DNA from: Hymenobacter cheonanensis
GTDB lineage: Bacteria; Bacteroidota; Bacteroidia; Cytophagales; Hymenobacteraceae
NCBI RefSeq assembly: GCF_030581075.1
Contig: NZ_JAUQSW010000009.1
Location: 124,001-188,000 of the forward strand
Direction: 5' to 3'
Length of the DNA: 64,000 bases
Positions 40,155 through 48,336 of this stretch are shown piece after piece (position 1 is the first letter of the stretch; each line of letters opens with the position of its first letter). The notes below the pieces were generated by a model. It ran no database searches. It had not been told where the DNA came from and saw only the letters and a list, made by a program, of their open reading frames with translations. A program made the translations under genes and the position numbers.

Positions 40155-41615
40155 ATGAAGTTTTCTCGCTCGGCTATCCTGGCCGGTTTGCTTATTCTAC
40201 TTGCCGCCGCGCTCACGTATTGGGCGGGGCAGCAAGCCCCGTTGCTGGCGGGCAGCGGCGCCCCGCAAGCGCCCCTCAATGACCACACTGGCTTGGGCCT
40301 CAGCACCCTAGCCACGGCTGCCCGCTGGCTGGCCCTGGGGGCGCTGGCCTTGTTTGTGGCGCCGCGCCGCTCGCTCACCGGCTGGATAGTGCTGAGTATG
40401 CTGGTGGGCATCGAGCTGGGCCACGACGCCCCGGCCGTGGCCCTGAACCTGAAAGTACTGAGCGACGCTTTTTTGCGCCTCGTCAAGACCATTATCGCCC
40501 CGCTGGTATTTGCCACGCTGGTAGTGGGCATTGCGGGCCACGCCAACCTTAAGCAGGTGGGGCGCATGGGCCTCAAGGCGCTGGTTTACTTTGAGATAGT
40601 AACTACGTTTGCCCTGCTCATCGGGCTAGCGGCCATCAACTTAACCAAGGCCGGCGTGGGCATCAAAAACACGGCCATTGCCGAAAAAGCCGACGCCCTG
40701 GCGGCCGCCGCGCCGCAGTCGGTGGCCGATATTATCCTGCACATTTTCCCCGAAAACATTGCCAAGTCGGTGGCCGAGGGGCAGGTGCTGCAAGTAGTGG
40801 TGTTCGCCATCATCTTCGCTATCGGCCTGGCCCTCACCCCCGAAAAGCCCCGGCGCGTGATGCTGGAGCTGTGCGAAAGCCTGTCGGAGGTCATGTTCAA
40901 GTTCACCAACGTGGTGATGTACTTCGCCCCGCTGGGCGTGGGCGGGGCCATGGCCTACACGGTGGCCAAGCTTGGCTTTGGGCCGCTGCTTAATGCCTTC
41001 CAGCTGCTGCTTACGCTCTACGGCGCGCTCATTGGCTTTGTGCTGCTGGTGCTGCTGCCGGTGGCGCTGCTCATGCGCATTCCGCTGCGGCGCTTTGTGG
41101 CGGCCGTGGCCGAGCCGGTGAGCATCGCCTTTGCCACCACCAGCAGCGAGGCGGCCCTGCCCCGCGCCATGGAGGCCATGGAAAGTATTGGGGTGCCGCG
41201 CCGCATCGTGGCCTTCGTGATGCCCACCGGCTACTCGTTTAACCTCGACGGCACCACGCTCTATTTATCGCTGGCGGCCGTGTTTGTGGCCCAGGCAGCG
41301 GGCGTGCACCTCTCGTTTGGCGACCAGGCGCTGCTCGTCTTCACGCTCATGCTCACGAGCAAGGGCGTGGCCGGCGTGCCCCGCGCCTCGCTCGTAATAC
41401 TACTAGCCACCCTGCCGTCGTTTAACCTGCCGGCCTGGCCGGTATTCATCATCCTGGGCATTGATGCGCTCATGGACATGGCCCGCACCGCCGTGAACGT
41501 GCTCGGCAACTGCCTGGCCTCGGCCGTGGTAGCCCGCTGGGAAGGAGAATTTATTGACAACTACGTGGCCCCAGCCGAGCTGCTGGCCCCCGAGCCGGCA
41601 CCGGCCGGCCACTAG
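40155..41615 (+). CDS. Dicarboxylate/amino acid:cation symporter (DAACS family)
   Basis: 486-residue secondary transporter. The N-terminus carries two extra hydrophobic segments before the usual fold. Family motifs: FLRLVKTIIAPLVFATLVVGIAGH, the hairpin-1 serine-rich IAFATTSSEAALPRAME, GYSFNLDGTTLYLSLAAVFVAQA (the cation-binding NLDGT) and DALMDMARTAVNVLGNCLAS. SSEAALP suggests a glutamate/aspartate or C4-dicarboxylate substrate. Confidence 0.93.
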   Translation: MKFSRSAILAGLLILLAAALTYWAGQQAPLLAGSGAPQAPLNDHTGLGLSTLATAARWLALGALALFVAPRRSLTGWIVLSMLVGIELGHDAPAVALNLKVLSDAFLRLVKTIIAPLVFATLVVGIAGHANLKQVGRMGLKALVYFEIVTTFALLIGLAAINLTKAGVGIKNTAIAEKADALAAAAPQSVADIILHIFPENIAKSVAEGQVLQVVVFAIIFAIGLALTPEKPRRVMLELCESLSEVMFKFTNVVMYFAPLGVGGAMAYTVAKLGFGPLLNAFQLLLTLYGALIGFVLLVLLPVALLMRIPLRRFVAAVAEPVSIAFATTSSEAALPRAMEAMESIGVPRRIVAFVMPTGYSFNLDGTTLYLSLAAVFVAQAAGVHLSFGDQALLVFTLMLTSKGVAGVPRASLVILLATLPSFNLPAWPVFIILGIDALMDMARTAVNVLGNCLASAVVARWEGEFIDNYVAPAELLAPEPAPAGH

Positions 41616-41821
41616 CCGGGCTGCCTAAAATAGTATTCTGGCGGCCGGCTAAACAAAGCTGCGCCACCGCTTATTAGGTAAGAAAAGACTACTATAAGGC
41701 GCGGTAATCGGGTCCCAATCTTTAACTTAGCTCTCAGATTTACCTTTTCCAACGATTTCCTGTCTGTTATCTAAAAGCGTCTTGGCATACTTCAATTGTT
41801 GCAGTGCGTCTGCTCTTTCTT

Positions 41822-42478
41822 ATGAAATTTTTCTCTCCCGCTAGCCGCGCTCTTTGGCTGACTACTTTCGCGCTAGCCGGCCTCGGGGCCTGCAAGTCGG
41901 TGAAAGGCACCTTTTCGGCCGTGCCCACGGCCACCATCACCAACCGCCTGCCCCCGCTGGAAATTACCGCCGACCCGGGCCCGCTGGCCATGAACGACGG
42001 CGCCCTGCCCGAAGACCCGTTGCGCATGTTCAAGGCCGAGCTGCAGCGCAACGTGCTGGAGCCCACCGACACGGCTACTTATGGCTACGCCCGCCTGGTG
42101 GTAACCAAAGTAAAAACCGTGCGCACCGGCCGCAGCCTGCAAGCCGCCCAGGTTATTACCTTTTTGATACCCAGCATATTTGGCGCGCCGCTCGAGTGGT
42201 ATAAAACTGATATTCAGGCCGAGGTGCAGATGATGAACGCCAACGGCGAGCTGCTGGGCACCTACACCGGCAAAGGCACCTCCAACGTGAAGGTGGCCAT
42301 GTACAGCGGCTACTCGCAAACCGAGGCCCCGCGCCTGGCCGACGTGCTGGCCCTACGCGAGGCGCTGGCCCAGATTCGGCCGCAACTCGACACGGCTTCT
42401 GCGCGCCTGCGCCCGCTTATGCTCACCGGCGGGCAAGTCAACAACCCTACGCTGCCCGGCAGCACCAGCAAACAGTAA
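41822..42478 (+). CDS. Hypothetical lipoprotein
   Basis: 218 residues from ATG 41822, which gives a clean lipoprotein signal with lipobox LAGLGAC. The mature part includes a strand-rich region (TYGYARLVVTKVKTVRTGR) and a single hydrophobic stretch (VITFLIPSIFGAPLEWY), then EVQMMNANGELLGTYTGKG. No family is recognised. It precedes a second lipoprotein by 96 bases. Confidence 0.75.
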   Translation: MKFFSPASRALWLTTFALAGLGACKSVKGTFSAVPTATITNRLPPLEITADPGPLAMNDGALPEDPLRMFKAELQRNVLEPTDTATYGYARLVVTKVKTVRTGRSLQAAQVITFLIPSIFGAPLEWYKTDIQAEVQMMNANGELLGTYTGKGTSNVKVAMYSGYSQTEAPRLADVLALREALAQIRPQLDTASARLRPLMLTGGQVNNPTLPGSTSKQ

Positions 42479-42512
42479 TTACGTGCAGGGCGGCCGGGCC
42501 GCCTTGGTTCAG

Positions 42513-42560
42513 CCCGGCTTCGGCACGGTGCCCCGGCGGGCACTGCCGGGGCCGGGTTTT
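42513..42560 (+). terminator. Possible terminator between two lipoprotein genes
   Basis: A GC-rich imperfect hairpin (outer CCCGGC/GCCGGG, inner CGGCA and GTGCC pairing with GGCAC and TGCCG around a short loop, small bulges) is followed by TTTT at 42557-42560, 15 bases before the next start. Confidence 0.45.
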
Positions 42561-42574
42561 GCGTTACTTCCGTT

Positions 42575-43246
42575 ATGAACCTTCTTCTTCGCGGCGCGGC
42601 TTGCGCGCCTTTGCTAGCCCTGCTGGCCGGCTGCTGCGCCAATAGTGCCAACGACTGCGACGACTTGCTAGCCGATTCGCTTTATTTCACGCTGCGAAGC
42701 GTGCCGAACCCGAACGTGCCGGGCGATATGTCGTACTTCACAGACGCCGAGCTAGATACGGTGTATTTGCAACGCTACGCGCCCGCCAGGCCCGCCAAGC
42801 CCGCTACCGCTACCACCCCGGCCACGCCGGCGCAGCCGGCCGGCGCCCTATCGGACCCCCAGGCCATCATCCGCGCCAAGCAAACCAAGGCTACGCTTAA
42901 CAGCGCGGTAGTGCGCAAGCTCGACGGGGCCAATCTTCCTTATACCACGCTGATTATCAGCAATAACTCGCCTTTCTCGCCCAGCACTACGGGCGGCAAG
43001 CTCAGCGCCTACAACTACGTGCTGACGGTGCAGGACAGGTCGGTAAAGAATCAGAAGAGGTACTTGTTTGACATCAGCAATATTCAGCTCACGGGCCAGT
43101 ACTATGCCGATGGCTGCACCACCTGCTACGAGAACACCGGCAAGCGCTTTCAGGTGAACGGCGGCAAGCTGAGCCCCGACCCCGTGGTAACCGAAACCAG
43201 TGGCCAGCCCATTGTTACGGTACTGAGTAAAAACGAAGCCAACTAA
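42575..43246 (+). CDS. Hypothetical lipoprotein
   Basis: 223 residues with lipobox LLALLAGC and several cysteines just after it (CCANSANDCDD). A Pro/Ala/Thr-rich linker (about 68-90) separates an N-terminal part (LYFTLRSVPNP) from a C-terminal beta-rich domain (KLSAYNYVLTVQDRSV, QKRYLFDISNIQLTGQYYADGCTTCYENT). No family recognised. Codon use matches its neighbours. Confidence 0.75.
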   Translation: MNLLLRGAACAPLLALLAGCCANSANDCDDLLADSLYFTLRSVPNPNVPGDMSYFTDAELDTVYLQRYAPARPAKPATATTPATPAQPAGALSDPQAIIRAKQTKATLNSAVVRKLDGANLPYTTLIISNNSPFSPSTTGGKLSAYNYVLTVQDRSVKNQKRYLFDISNIQLTGQYYADGCTTCYENTGKRFQVNGGKLSPDPVVTETSGQPIVTVLSKNEAN

Positions 43247-43329
43247 GCGGCCAGCGAGCCGCCCGGCCCGCTGGCTACGTACATGCTGGCTGCCCCTGCT
43301 GCCTGCCTCGCTATCCTTTCCTACGCCTT

Positions 43330-45717
43330 ATGCTAGCCCCCGCCCCTCTCCTCTCGCCAGCCGCTACCGAGGCCCTGGCGCCGCCCCCCGGCACCGAGCC
43401 CGCGCCGGTTGAGGCGCCGGCGGGCTTTCCCTTTGCCACGCGCCTGAGCCTGGAGCCGCTCATTGCCTACTGGCAGGCCCGCGAGCACGATGCCAACCCC
43501 GGCGTGGCCCTGCTGGCCCGCGCCGTGATGGAGCAGGTGCGCAGCACCCCCGCCTGCCGGGGCCCGCTGGCCGATATCGGGGCCCTGAACGAGTGCCCGG
43601 CGGTGGTAGACACGCTGATGACGGCCGTGTTTCCGCCCGCCAGCATGAATACGGCCATCAGCGGGGCAGGGGTGCCGTTTCAGCGCCAGAGCTTTTACTA
43701 CACGCCGCGCTTTGCCGAGGTACTGCTAGGCCGCGACCGCACCATCAAGCAGCCGCTCAACGTGGACATGGCCACCCTGGAAATGCAGATGACGCGCATG
43801 GCGTACCTGCTCATCCTGGTGCGCGAGTACGGGGCCGAAGTGCCCGACCAGGGCGCGTTTATCTTCACCGTGCCCGACTACCGCATTGGGCTGTACCGGC
43901 ACTACGGGCTGAGCTTCGACTCGTCGTTTGTGCAGGTGCGGGTGGTGGGTGATAAGCCCGTGCTCACCCCCGAGCAGGTGCAGGACCTGGTGCGCAACCG
44001 CCACCGGCTCGACCTGTGGCGGCAGCTGCTGCCGCCCGAACACTTTGTTTTTGAGGGCTTTCACGTGTTGCAGCTGGTAGACGTGACGACCCAGGAAATA
44101 TTATCGGAGCTGAAGTACGACCTGCTGGAGCGCGACGTGCTGCAAGCCTCCGACCGGCTGGAGCAGATTCAGGAAAAGCTGCGGGTGCTCTTCGCCCGGC
44201 CGGCCTTGCAGCTCGGCATCGCGGCATACGATGAGCGCAAGAAAGCCTTCGTGGATTTTGGCCGCAAAATCAACCACAGCTTTCTCACCAAGCAGCTGCA
44301 GGGCCAGCAGCTGGAGGGCGAGTTTCGGCAGCTCTACGACCGGCTGCTGGCCGAGCGCCGCCCGCTGGTGCTCGAAGACGTGGCCACCGAGCCCGATATC
44401 CCGGAGGGCCTGCGCCAGCAAATGCTGCGGCTGGGCATTCAGTCGGCCATCCTGGCGCTGCTGCCCTACGGCCCCGATACGGTGGGCCTGCTGGAGCTAG
44501 GGTCGCCGGAGGCCAATACCCTCGATGAGTTTGACCTGGAGTTAGTTAACCAGTTTGTGCCGCTGTTTGCGGTGGCCGTGAAGCGTAACGCCGAGGACCT
44601 GGAAACCCGCATTCAGTCGGTTATCAAAGAGAAGTTTACGGCCATTCACCCCACCATGGAGTGGCGCTTCAACGATGCCGCCCGCCGCCTGCTGGCCAAG
44701 CAGGAAGACGGCAACCGCACGGCCGAGATGGAGCCCATTGTGTTTGAGGAAGTGTACCCGCTGCACGGCTCCTGCGACATCCGGGGCAGCAGCGTGGCCC
44801 GCAACGAGGCCGTGCAGGGCGACCTCATCGAGCACCTGACCCTGGCCAACCGGGTGCTCAAAAAGGCGTCCGATTTTCAGCAGCTGCCCATTCTCGACGA
44901 GTTGAAGTTCTACGTTACCAAGAACTTGCGCCGTCTGCGGCAAGGCATTATCAGCGGCGACGAGGTGAGCATCTACGACTCGCTGCGCACCGAGGTAGAG
45001 CCCCTATTTGAGTACCTGGCCCAGAACAACGTGGAGCTGCGCCCCACCATTGCGGCCTATTGGCAGCAGATAGACCCGCGCCTGGGTATTCTCTACCACC
45101 GCCGCCGCGACTTTGAGGAGAGCGTAACGCGCATCAACGACACCATCAGCGACTACCTCGATGAGGAGGAGGCCAAGGCCCAGCAGATGTTTCCGCACTA
45201 CTTCCAGCGCCTCAAAACCGATGGCGTGGAGCACAACATCTACGTGGGTGGCAGCCTGGTGCAGGACAAGCCTTTCGACCTGGTTTTCCTGAAAAACCTG
45301 CGCCTGTGGCAGTTACTGGTGATGGTCGAAATTACGCGCCGCACCCACGCCCTCAAGGCCGAGCTGCCTGTGCCGCTCGATACCACCCAGCTCATCCTCA
45401 TTCACTCGCAGCCCCTGAGCATCCGCTTCCGGCAGGATGAGCGGCAGTTTGACGTGGACGGCGCCTACAACATTCGCTACGAGATAATCAAGAAGCGCAT
45501 CGACAAGGCCACGGTGCTTGGTACCGGCGAGCGCCTCACCCAGCCCGGCCAGCTAGCCCTCGTGTATGCCCAGCCGCGCGACGCCGCCGAGTACCTCGAA
45601 TACATCGACTACCTGCAAGACCGCAAGCTGCTGGAGCCCGGCGTGGAAGAGCTGGAGCTGGAAGAGCTGCAGGGCGTAAAAGGCCTGCTAGCCCTGCGCG
45701 TAACCGTGAAGCTATAG
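43330..45717 (+). CDS. Large GAF-domain protein
   Basis: 795 residues, soluble. One GAF-like domain lies at about residues 285-420 (LQLGIAAYDERKKAFVDFG ... RRPLVLEDVATEPDIPEGLRQQMLRLGIQSAILALLPYGPDTVGLLELGS). Long helical regions lie on both sides (for example DELKFYVTKNLRRLRQGIISGDEVSIYDSLRTEVEPL). The C-terminus (LQDRKLLEPGVEELELEELQGVKGLLALRVTV) has no kinase, cyclase or DNA-binding output. Similar long GAF proteins occur in Bacteroidota but their role is not known. A hairpin terminator follows 115 bases later. Confidence 0.82.
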   Translation: MLAPAPLLSPAATEALAPPPGTEPAPVEAPAGFPFATRLSLEPLIAYWQAREHDANPGVALLARAVMEQVRSTPACRGPLADIGALNECPAVVDTLMTAVFPPASMNTAISGAGVPFQRQSFYYTPRFAEVLLGRDRTIKQPLNVDMATLEMQMTRMAYLLILVREYGAEVPDQGAFIFTVPDYRIGLYRHYGLSFDSSFVQVRVVGDKPVLTPEQVQDLVRNRHRLDLWRQLLPPEHFVFEGFHVLQLVDVTTQEILSELKYDLLERDVLQASDRLEQIQEKLRVLFARPALQLGIAAYDERKKAFVDFGRKINHSFLTKQLQGQQLEGEFRQLYDRLLAERRPLVLEDVATEPDIPEGLRQQMLRLGIQSAILALLPYGPDTVGLLELGSPEANTLDEFDLELVNQFVPLFAVAVKRNAEDLETRIQSVIKEKFTAIHPTMEWRFNDAARRLLAKQEDGNRTAEMEPIVFEEVYPLHGSCDIRGSSVARNEAVQGDLIEHLTLANRVLKKASDFQQLPILDELKFYVTKNLRRLRQGIISGDEVSIYDSLRTEVEPLFEYLAQNNVELRPTIAAYWQQIDPRLGILYHRRRDFEESVTRINDTISDYLDEEEAKAQQMFPHYFQRLKTDGVEHNIYVGGSLVQDKPFDLVFLKNLRLWQLLVMVEITRRTHALKAELPVPLDTTQLILIHSQPLSIRFRQDERQFDVDGAYNIRYEIIKKRIDKATVLGTGERLTQPGQLALVYAQPRDAAEYLEYIDYLQDRKLLEPGVEELELEELQGVKGLLALRVTVKL

Positions 45718-45832
45718 CTGGGCCGGCAGCTCGCAACAGATTAGCACCAACTAAATTTTTTATTTGCAGAGTGCAATAATCTCACAATCGCAACTTGTCC
45801 TAAAGACTGGTTTTTTCACCTATAAAAGCACA

Positions 45833-45877
45833 AAAGAGCTAACTACTTGTAAGTTTTCAAGTAATTAGCTCTTTTTT
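45833..45877 (+). terminator. Intrinsic terminator downstream of the GAF gene
   Basis: 17-base arms 45833-45849 and 45858-45874 (AAAGAGCTAACTACTTG) with one mismatch, 8-base loop, then a T-run. Confidence 0.8.
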
Positions 45878-45880
45878 ATT

Positions 45881-46299
45881 CTACTTTGCGATAGGCCGTG
45901 TATTTTTGTTAAGTACAATTTACTACTACCCTATTCTAGTCGACTTATCCACTTAGTTTACTGCTTATCCTACTCGGTCTACCGCTCGTTTTATCCTGTT
46001 ATTCTATTTAGTTACTTTACTTTTTTACCCCCTATCCTATTCGAGTTATCCACTACTTTATCTCCCTATTTTACTCGGTTTATCCGCTTCGCTTATCCCA
46101 TTATTTTATTGGTGAGCCCACCGGCGGCCCTCGTGGCCGCCGGCTTTGGGCAGCCAGAAGTTCAGTTAATTAGTGCCTACTATTTTATCGGTTTTTTACC
46201 CTAGTGCTCTATTTTATCAGCTAGCAGTGCGTTACTAATTATCGTTCTATCATTACGCTATTTACCTACCGGGCCACCTCTAAGGGGGCCGTTTTTATT
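45881..46299 (+). other. Non-coding AT-rich region with degenerate ~101-base tandem repeat; possible ncRNA
   Basis: The 632-base gap between convergent genes (45718-46349) holds no plausible gene: no ATG is seen on the plus strand in 45900-46300. After the terminator at 45877 comes a TACTTTG box (45882-45888). Next are six exact TTATCC words (45945, 45965, 45991, 46046, 46080, 46093) inside a degenerate duplication with a period of about 101 bases, with ACTCGGT at 45972 and 46073. A perfect hairpin CCGGCGGCC/GGCCGCCGG (46121-46143) follows, and a terminator-like stem plus T-run ends it (46272-46295). The plus strand is strongly pyrimidine-rich. Function unknown. Confidence 0.5.
46272..46295 (+). 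terminator. Terminator-like hairpin ending the non-coding region
   Basis: GGCCACCT pairs with AGGGGGCC (one mismatch) around a CTA loop, followed by G and five Ts. It is the right-hand boundary of the possible non-coding transcript. Confidence 0.55.
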
Positions 46300-46349
46300 T
46301 GGCGGTGGTGCGGCTGGCGCCTTTGGCCTAGCAGCAAGCTAGCCGAGGG

Positions 46350-47081
46350 CTAGCCCTGCTCGGGCAACGGAGCGGGTGGGTTTTCCAACCGGCGCTCCTC
46401 CTTCCAAAAAAGCCGCACGCCCGTGCGCAGCAGCACCAGCCACGCCACGCCTCCGGCAAAGCCCGCCACCACATCGGTTGGGTAGTGCACGTGCAGGTAC
46501 ATGCGCGTGCAGCCAATCAGCAACGACCACATTACCAATAAAATAGCCCAACCCCAGCGGCCTCCGTGCTGCACGGCCAGCCAGGCCAGGCAGCCATAGA
46601 AGGCCATGCTCATCATGGCGTGGCCGCTCGGAAAGCTCAGGCCATATTGGTAGATGAGCGCCGTGGTGGGCCGGTCGCGCTTAAACCAGGCCTTTAGCAG
46701 CTCGTTGAGCGCCGCGCCCCCGGCCATCGACAGCAGCAGCTCGATGGCGTAGCGGCGGTAGCCGCGCCAGTGCAAAAGCAGCGGCCCTAGCAGGGCAGCC
46801 GGCACAAAAAACCACACCGAGCCAAAAAACGTGAGCCGGAATACCCAGGGCGTCAGCCCGGGGTGGGCGGCCCGCAGGGCGTCCATCTGGGCAAATCCCC
46901 AGTTGTCGAACACCTGCGAATGCTCGCGAAATACCACCCGCGTGAGGTAAAAAAACAAGCCAAAGGCCAGCAAAAACAGCCCGCCGCCTATCAGTACCTC
47001 GGCCGTGAAAATGCCGGCTAGCCCGGCCGCGCGCGCCGAAGGAGTGGCAGGAGTATCGGGGGGCGCAACGGGGACGGGCAT
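46350..47081 (-). CDS. PAP2-family phosphatase
   Basis: 243-residue integral membrane phosphatase with five to six hydrophobic helices. The three PAP2 motifs are complete: KAWFKRDRP (KX6RP), FPSGHAMMS (PSGH) and CTRMYLHVHYPTDV (SRxxLxxHxxxD form with Cys-Thr for Ser). Likely acts on phosphatidic acid, undecaprenyl pyrophosphate or a similar lipid phosphate at the membrane's outer face. The first 25 residues are Pro/Ala-rich and cytoplasmic. Confidence 0.92.
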   Translation of the reverse strand: MPVPVAPPDTPATPSARAAGLAGIFTAEVLIGGGLFLLAFGLFFYLTRVVFREHSQVFDNWGFAQMDALRAAHPGLTPWVFRLTFFGSVWFFVPAALLGPLLLHWRGYRRYAIELLLSMAGGAALNELLKAWFKRDRPTTALIYQYGLSFPSGHAMMSMAFYGCLAWLAVQHGGRWGWAILLVMWSLLIGCTRMYLHVHYPTDVVAGFAGGVAWLVLLRTGVRLFWKEERRLENPPAPLPEQG

Positions 47082-47166
47082 GGCGGGCGAAAGAATGGAA
47101 AACTACGTTGAACGGAATTTCCTCAGCTTTGGCTGCGTGTAGCCGCCGGGCGCCCTGCAACAACAA

Positions 47167-47196
47167 AAAAGCCAGCCCGTTGCGGGGCTGGCTTTT
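47167..47196 (-). terminator. Terminator after tRNA-Leu
   Basis: 12-base arms (AAAAGCCAGCCC 47167-47178 with 47185-47196) lie 13 bases beyond the tRNA 3' end on the minus strand, ending in a T-run. Confidence 0.85.
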
Positions 47197-47209
47197 CATT
47201 TAAAAATCG

Positions 47210-47291
47210 TGCGCTCGGAGAGACTCGAACTCTCACACCTTGCGGAACTGCCGCCTGAAGACAGCGCGTCTACCAATTTCGCCACAAGCGC
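47210..47291 (-). tRNA. tRNA-Leu (anticodon CAG)
   Basis: 82 bases on the minus strand. The acceptor stem GCGCTTG pairs with CGAGCGC. The D arm has TGGCGAAATTGGTAGACGC. The anticodon stem is CTGTC/GGCAG with loop TTCAGGC, giving anticodon CAG. A variable arm (TTCCGCAAGG region) and the T arm GAGAGTTCGAGTCTCTC are present. CCA is not encoded. It reads the CTG codon, the dominant leucine codon of these genes. Confidence 0.95.
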
Positions 47292-47530
47292 AAACGAAGC
47301 CCGGCAGCAGGGCCACCCGGTTGGTGGTTGCTGTTGGTGCTGCAAAGATAGCTAGCTACTGGGCCTTCGCACAAGCAAGCAAGCGCATTTTTACTGCGCG
47401 GCCCAGCCGCCGCTAGCCAGGAAAATTGTTTTTCAGCTACTTGCGTCGTCATTTTTTTGTTAAAAAAACTGCGGCGGCGGCGCGCCGTTCGCGTTCAAGC
47501 GCCAACTTCCCGGCTTTTTCCCTCTTTCTG

Positions 47531-48226
47531 ATGCTTCCTGCCACTACTTCCTCCGCGCCCGCCAATCCTGCCGGGGCCGATTTTAGTCCAGTGGCTTTTT
47601 GCTACGATGCGCTGGCGGGGCTGGCGTTTGGCGGGGCGCTGCGGCGGGCGCAGCGGGCCACGCTGGCGGCGGGGCTGCCGGCCGGCCCGGCGCCCCGGGT
47701 GCTGGTGCTGGGCGGCGGCGCCGGCTGGGTGCTGAGCGAAATCTGGCGCCAGCGCCCCCAGGCGCAGGTGCTGTACCTCGAAGTATCGGCGGCAATGCTG
47801 GCGCGCACCCGGGCCCGGCTGCGGCGCCACCCCGCCCCGCCGGGCGCCGCCGTGGAGCTGCGCCAGGGCACCGAGGCCAATCTGGCGCCCGGCGAGCGCT
47901 TCGACGTGCTCGTTACGTTTTTTGTGCTCGACTGCTTTCCGGCGCCCGCGCTGCCCGGGGCGCTGGCCCGGCTGCAGGCGGCGCGCCGGCCCGGCGCGCC
48001 CTGGCTGGTAGCCGATTTTCGGCCCGCCCGGCGCGGCTGGCGGCGCGGCCTGCTGCAACTGATGTACTGGTTTTTTGGCCTGACCGTGGGCCTGCGGACG
48101 CGGCAAATGCCCCCCTGGCCCACCGAGCTGGCCGCGCTAGGCCTGCAACCTGGCTGGGAAGCGCTTTTTTTTGGCAAAGCCATGGCCGGGATAGTCCTAA
48201 ATGACTGCTCAACAAAAAATGAATGA
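47531..48226 (+). CDS. Class I SAM-dependent methyltransferase
   Basis: 231 residues. Rossmann-type SAM-binding motif RVLVLGGGAGWVLSEIWRQRP (motif I), acidic end of strand 2 VLYLEVSAAML, and the motif IV region FDVLVTFFVLDCFP. The substrate is unknown. ATG 47531 follows the typical MT layout; an upstream in-frame ATG at 47426 would add a basic leader with no resemblance. The C-terminus may carry one hydrophobic stretch (LLQLMYWFFGLTVG). Confidence 0.82.
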   Translation: MLPATTSSAPANPAGADFSPVAFCYDALAGLAFGGALRRAQRATLAAGLPAGPAPRVLVLGGGAGWVLSEIWRQRPQAQVLYLEVSAAMLARTRARLRRHPAPPGAAVELRQGTEANLAPGERFDVLVTFFVLDCFPAPALPGALARLQAARRPGAPWLVADFRPARRGWRRGLLQLMYWFFGLTVGLRTRQMPPWPTELAALGLQPGWEALFFGKAMAGIVLNDCSTKNE

Positions 48227-48267
48227 ATTTGGCTGAAAAAACCCACTAGCAGTACTTATTTCCTACT

Positions 48268-48274
48268 TACTTTG
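48268..48274 (+). promoter_or_regulatory. Putative -7 promoter box of the M61 peptidase
   Basis: TACTTTG followed by C, 62 bases before the ATG at 48337, in an AT-rich gap. Confidence 0.4.
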
Positions 48275-48336
48275 CATCGGCTAAAAATAGTCCCGTCCCA
48301 TTATCAATACAATTTAGTATTATTCAACTGGTTTTT

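Noticed and set aside
43240..43285. Hairpin between the second lipoprotein and the GAF gene
   Set aside because: GCCAGCG/CGCTGGC can pair around a GC-rich loop, but no T-run follows and the stem is short, so it is not called as a terminator.
45945..46110. Chromosomal replication origin suggested by TTATCCACT words
   Set aside because: Only two copies come within one base of a DnaA box, no dnaA or dnaN gene is near, and the words fit a degenerate tandem repeat. Skew data would be needed.
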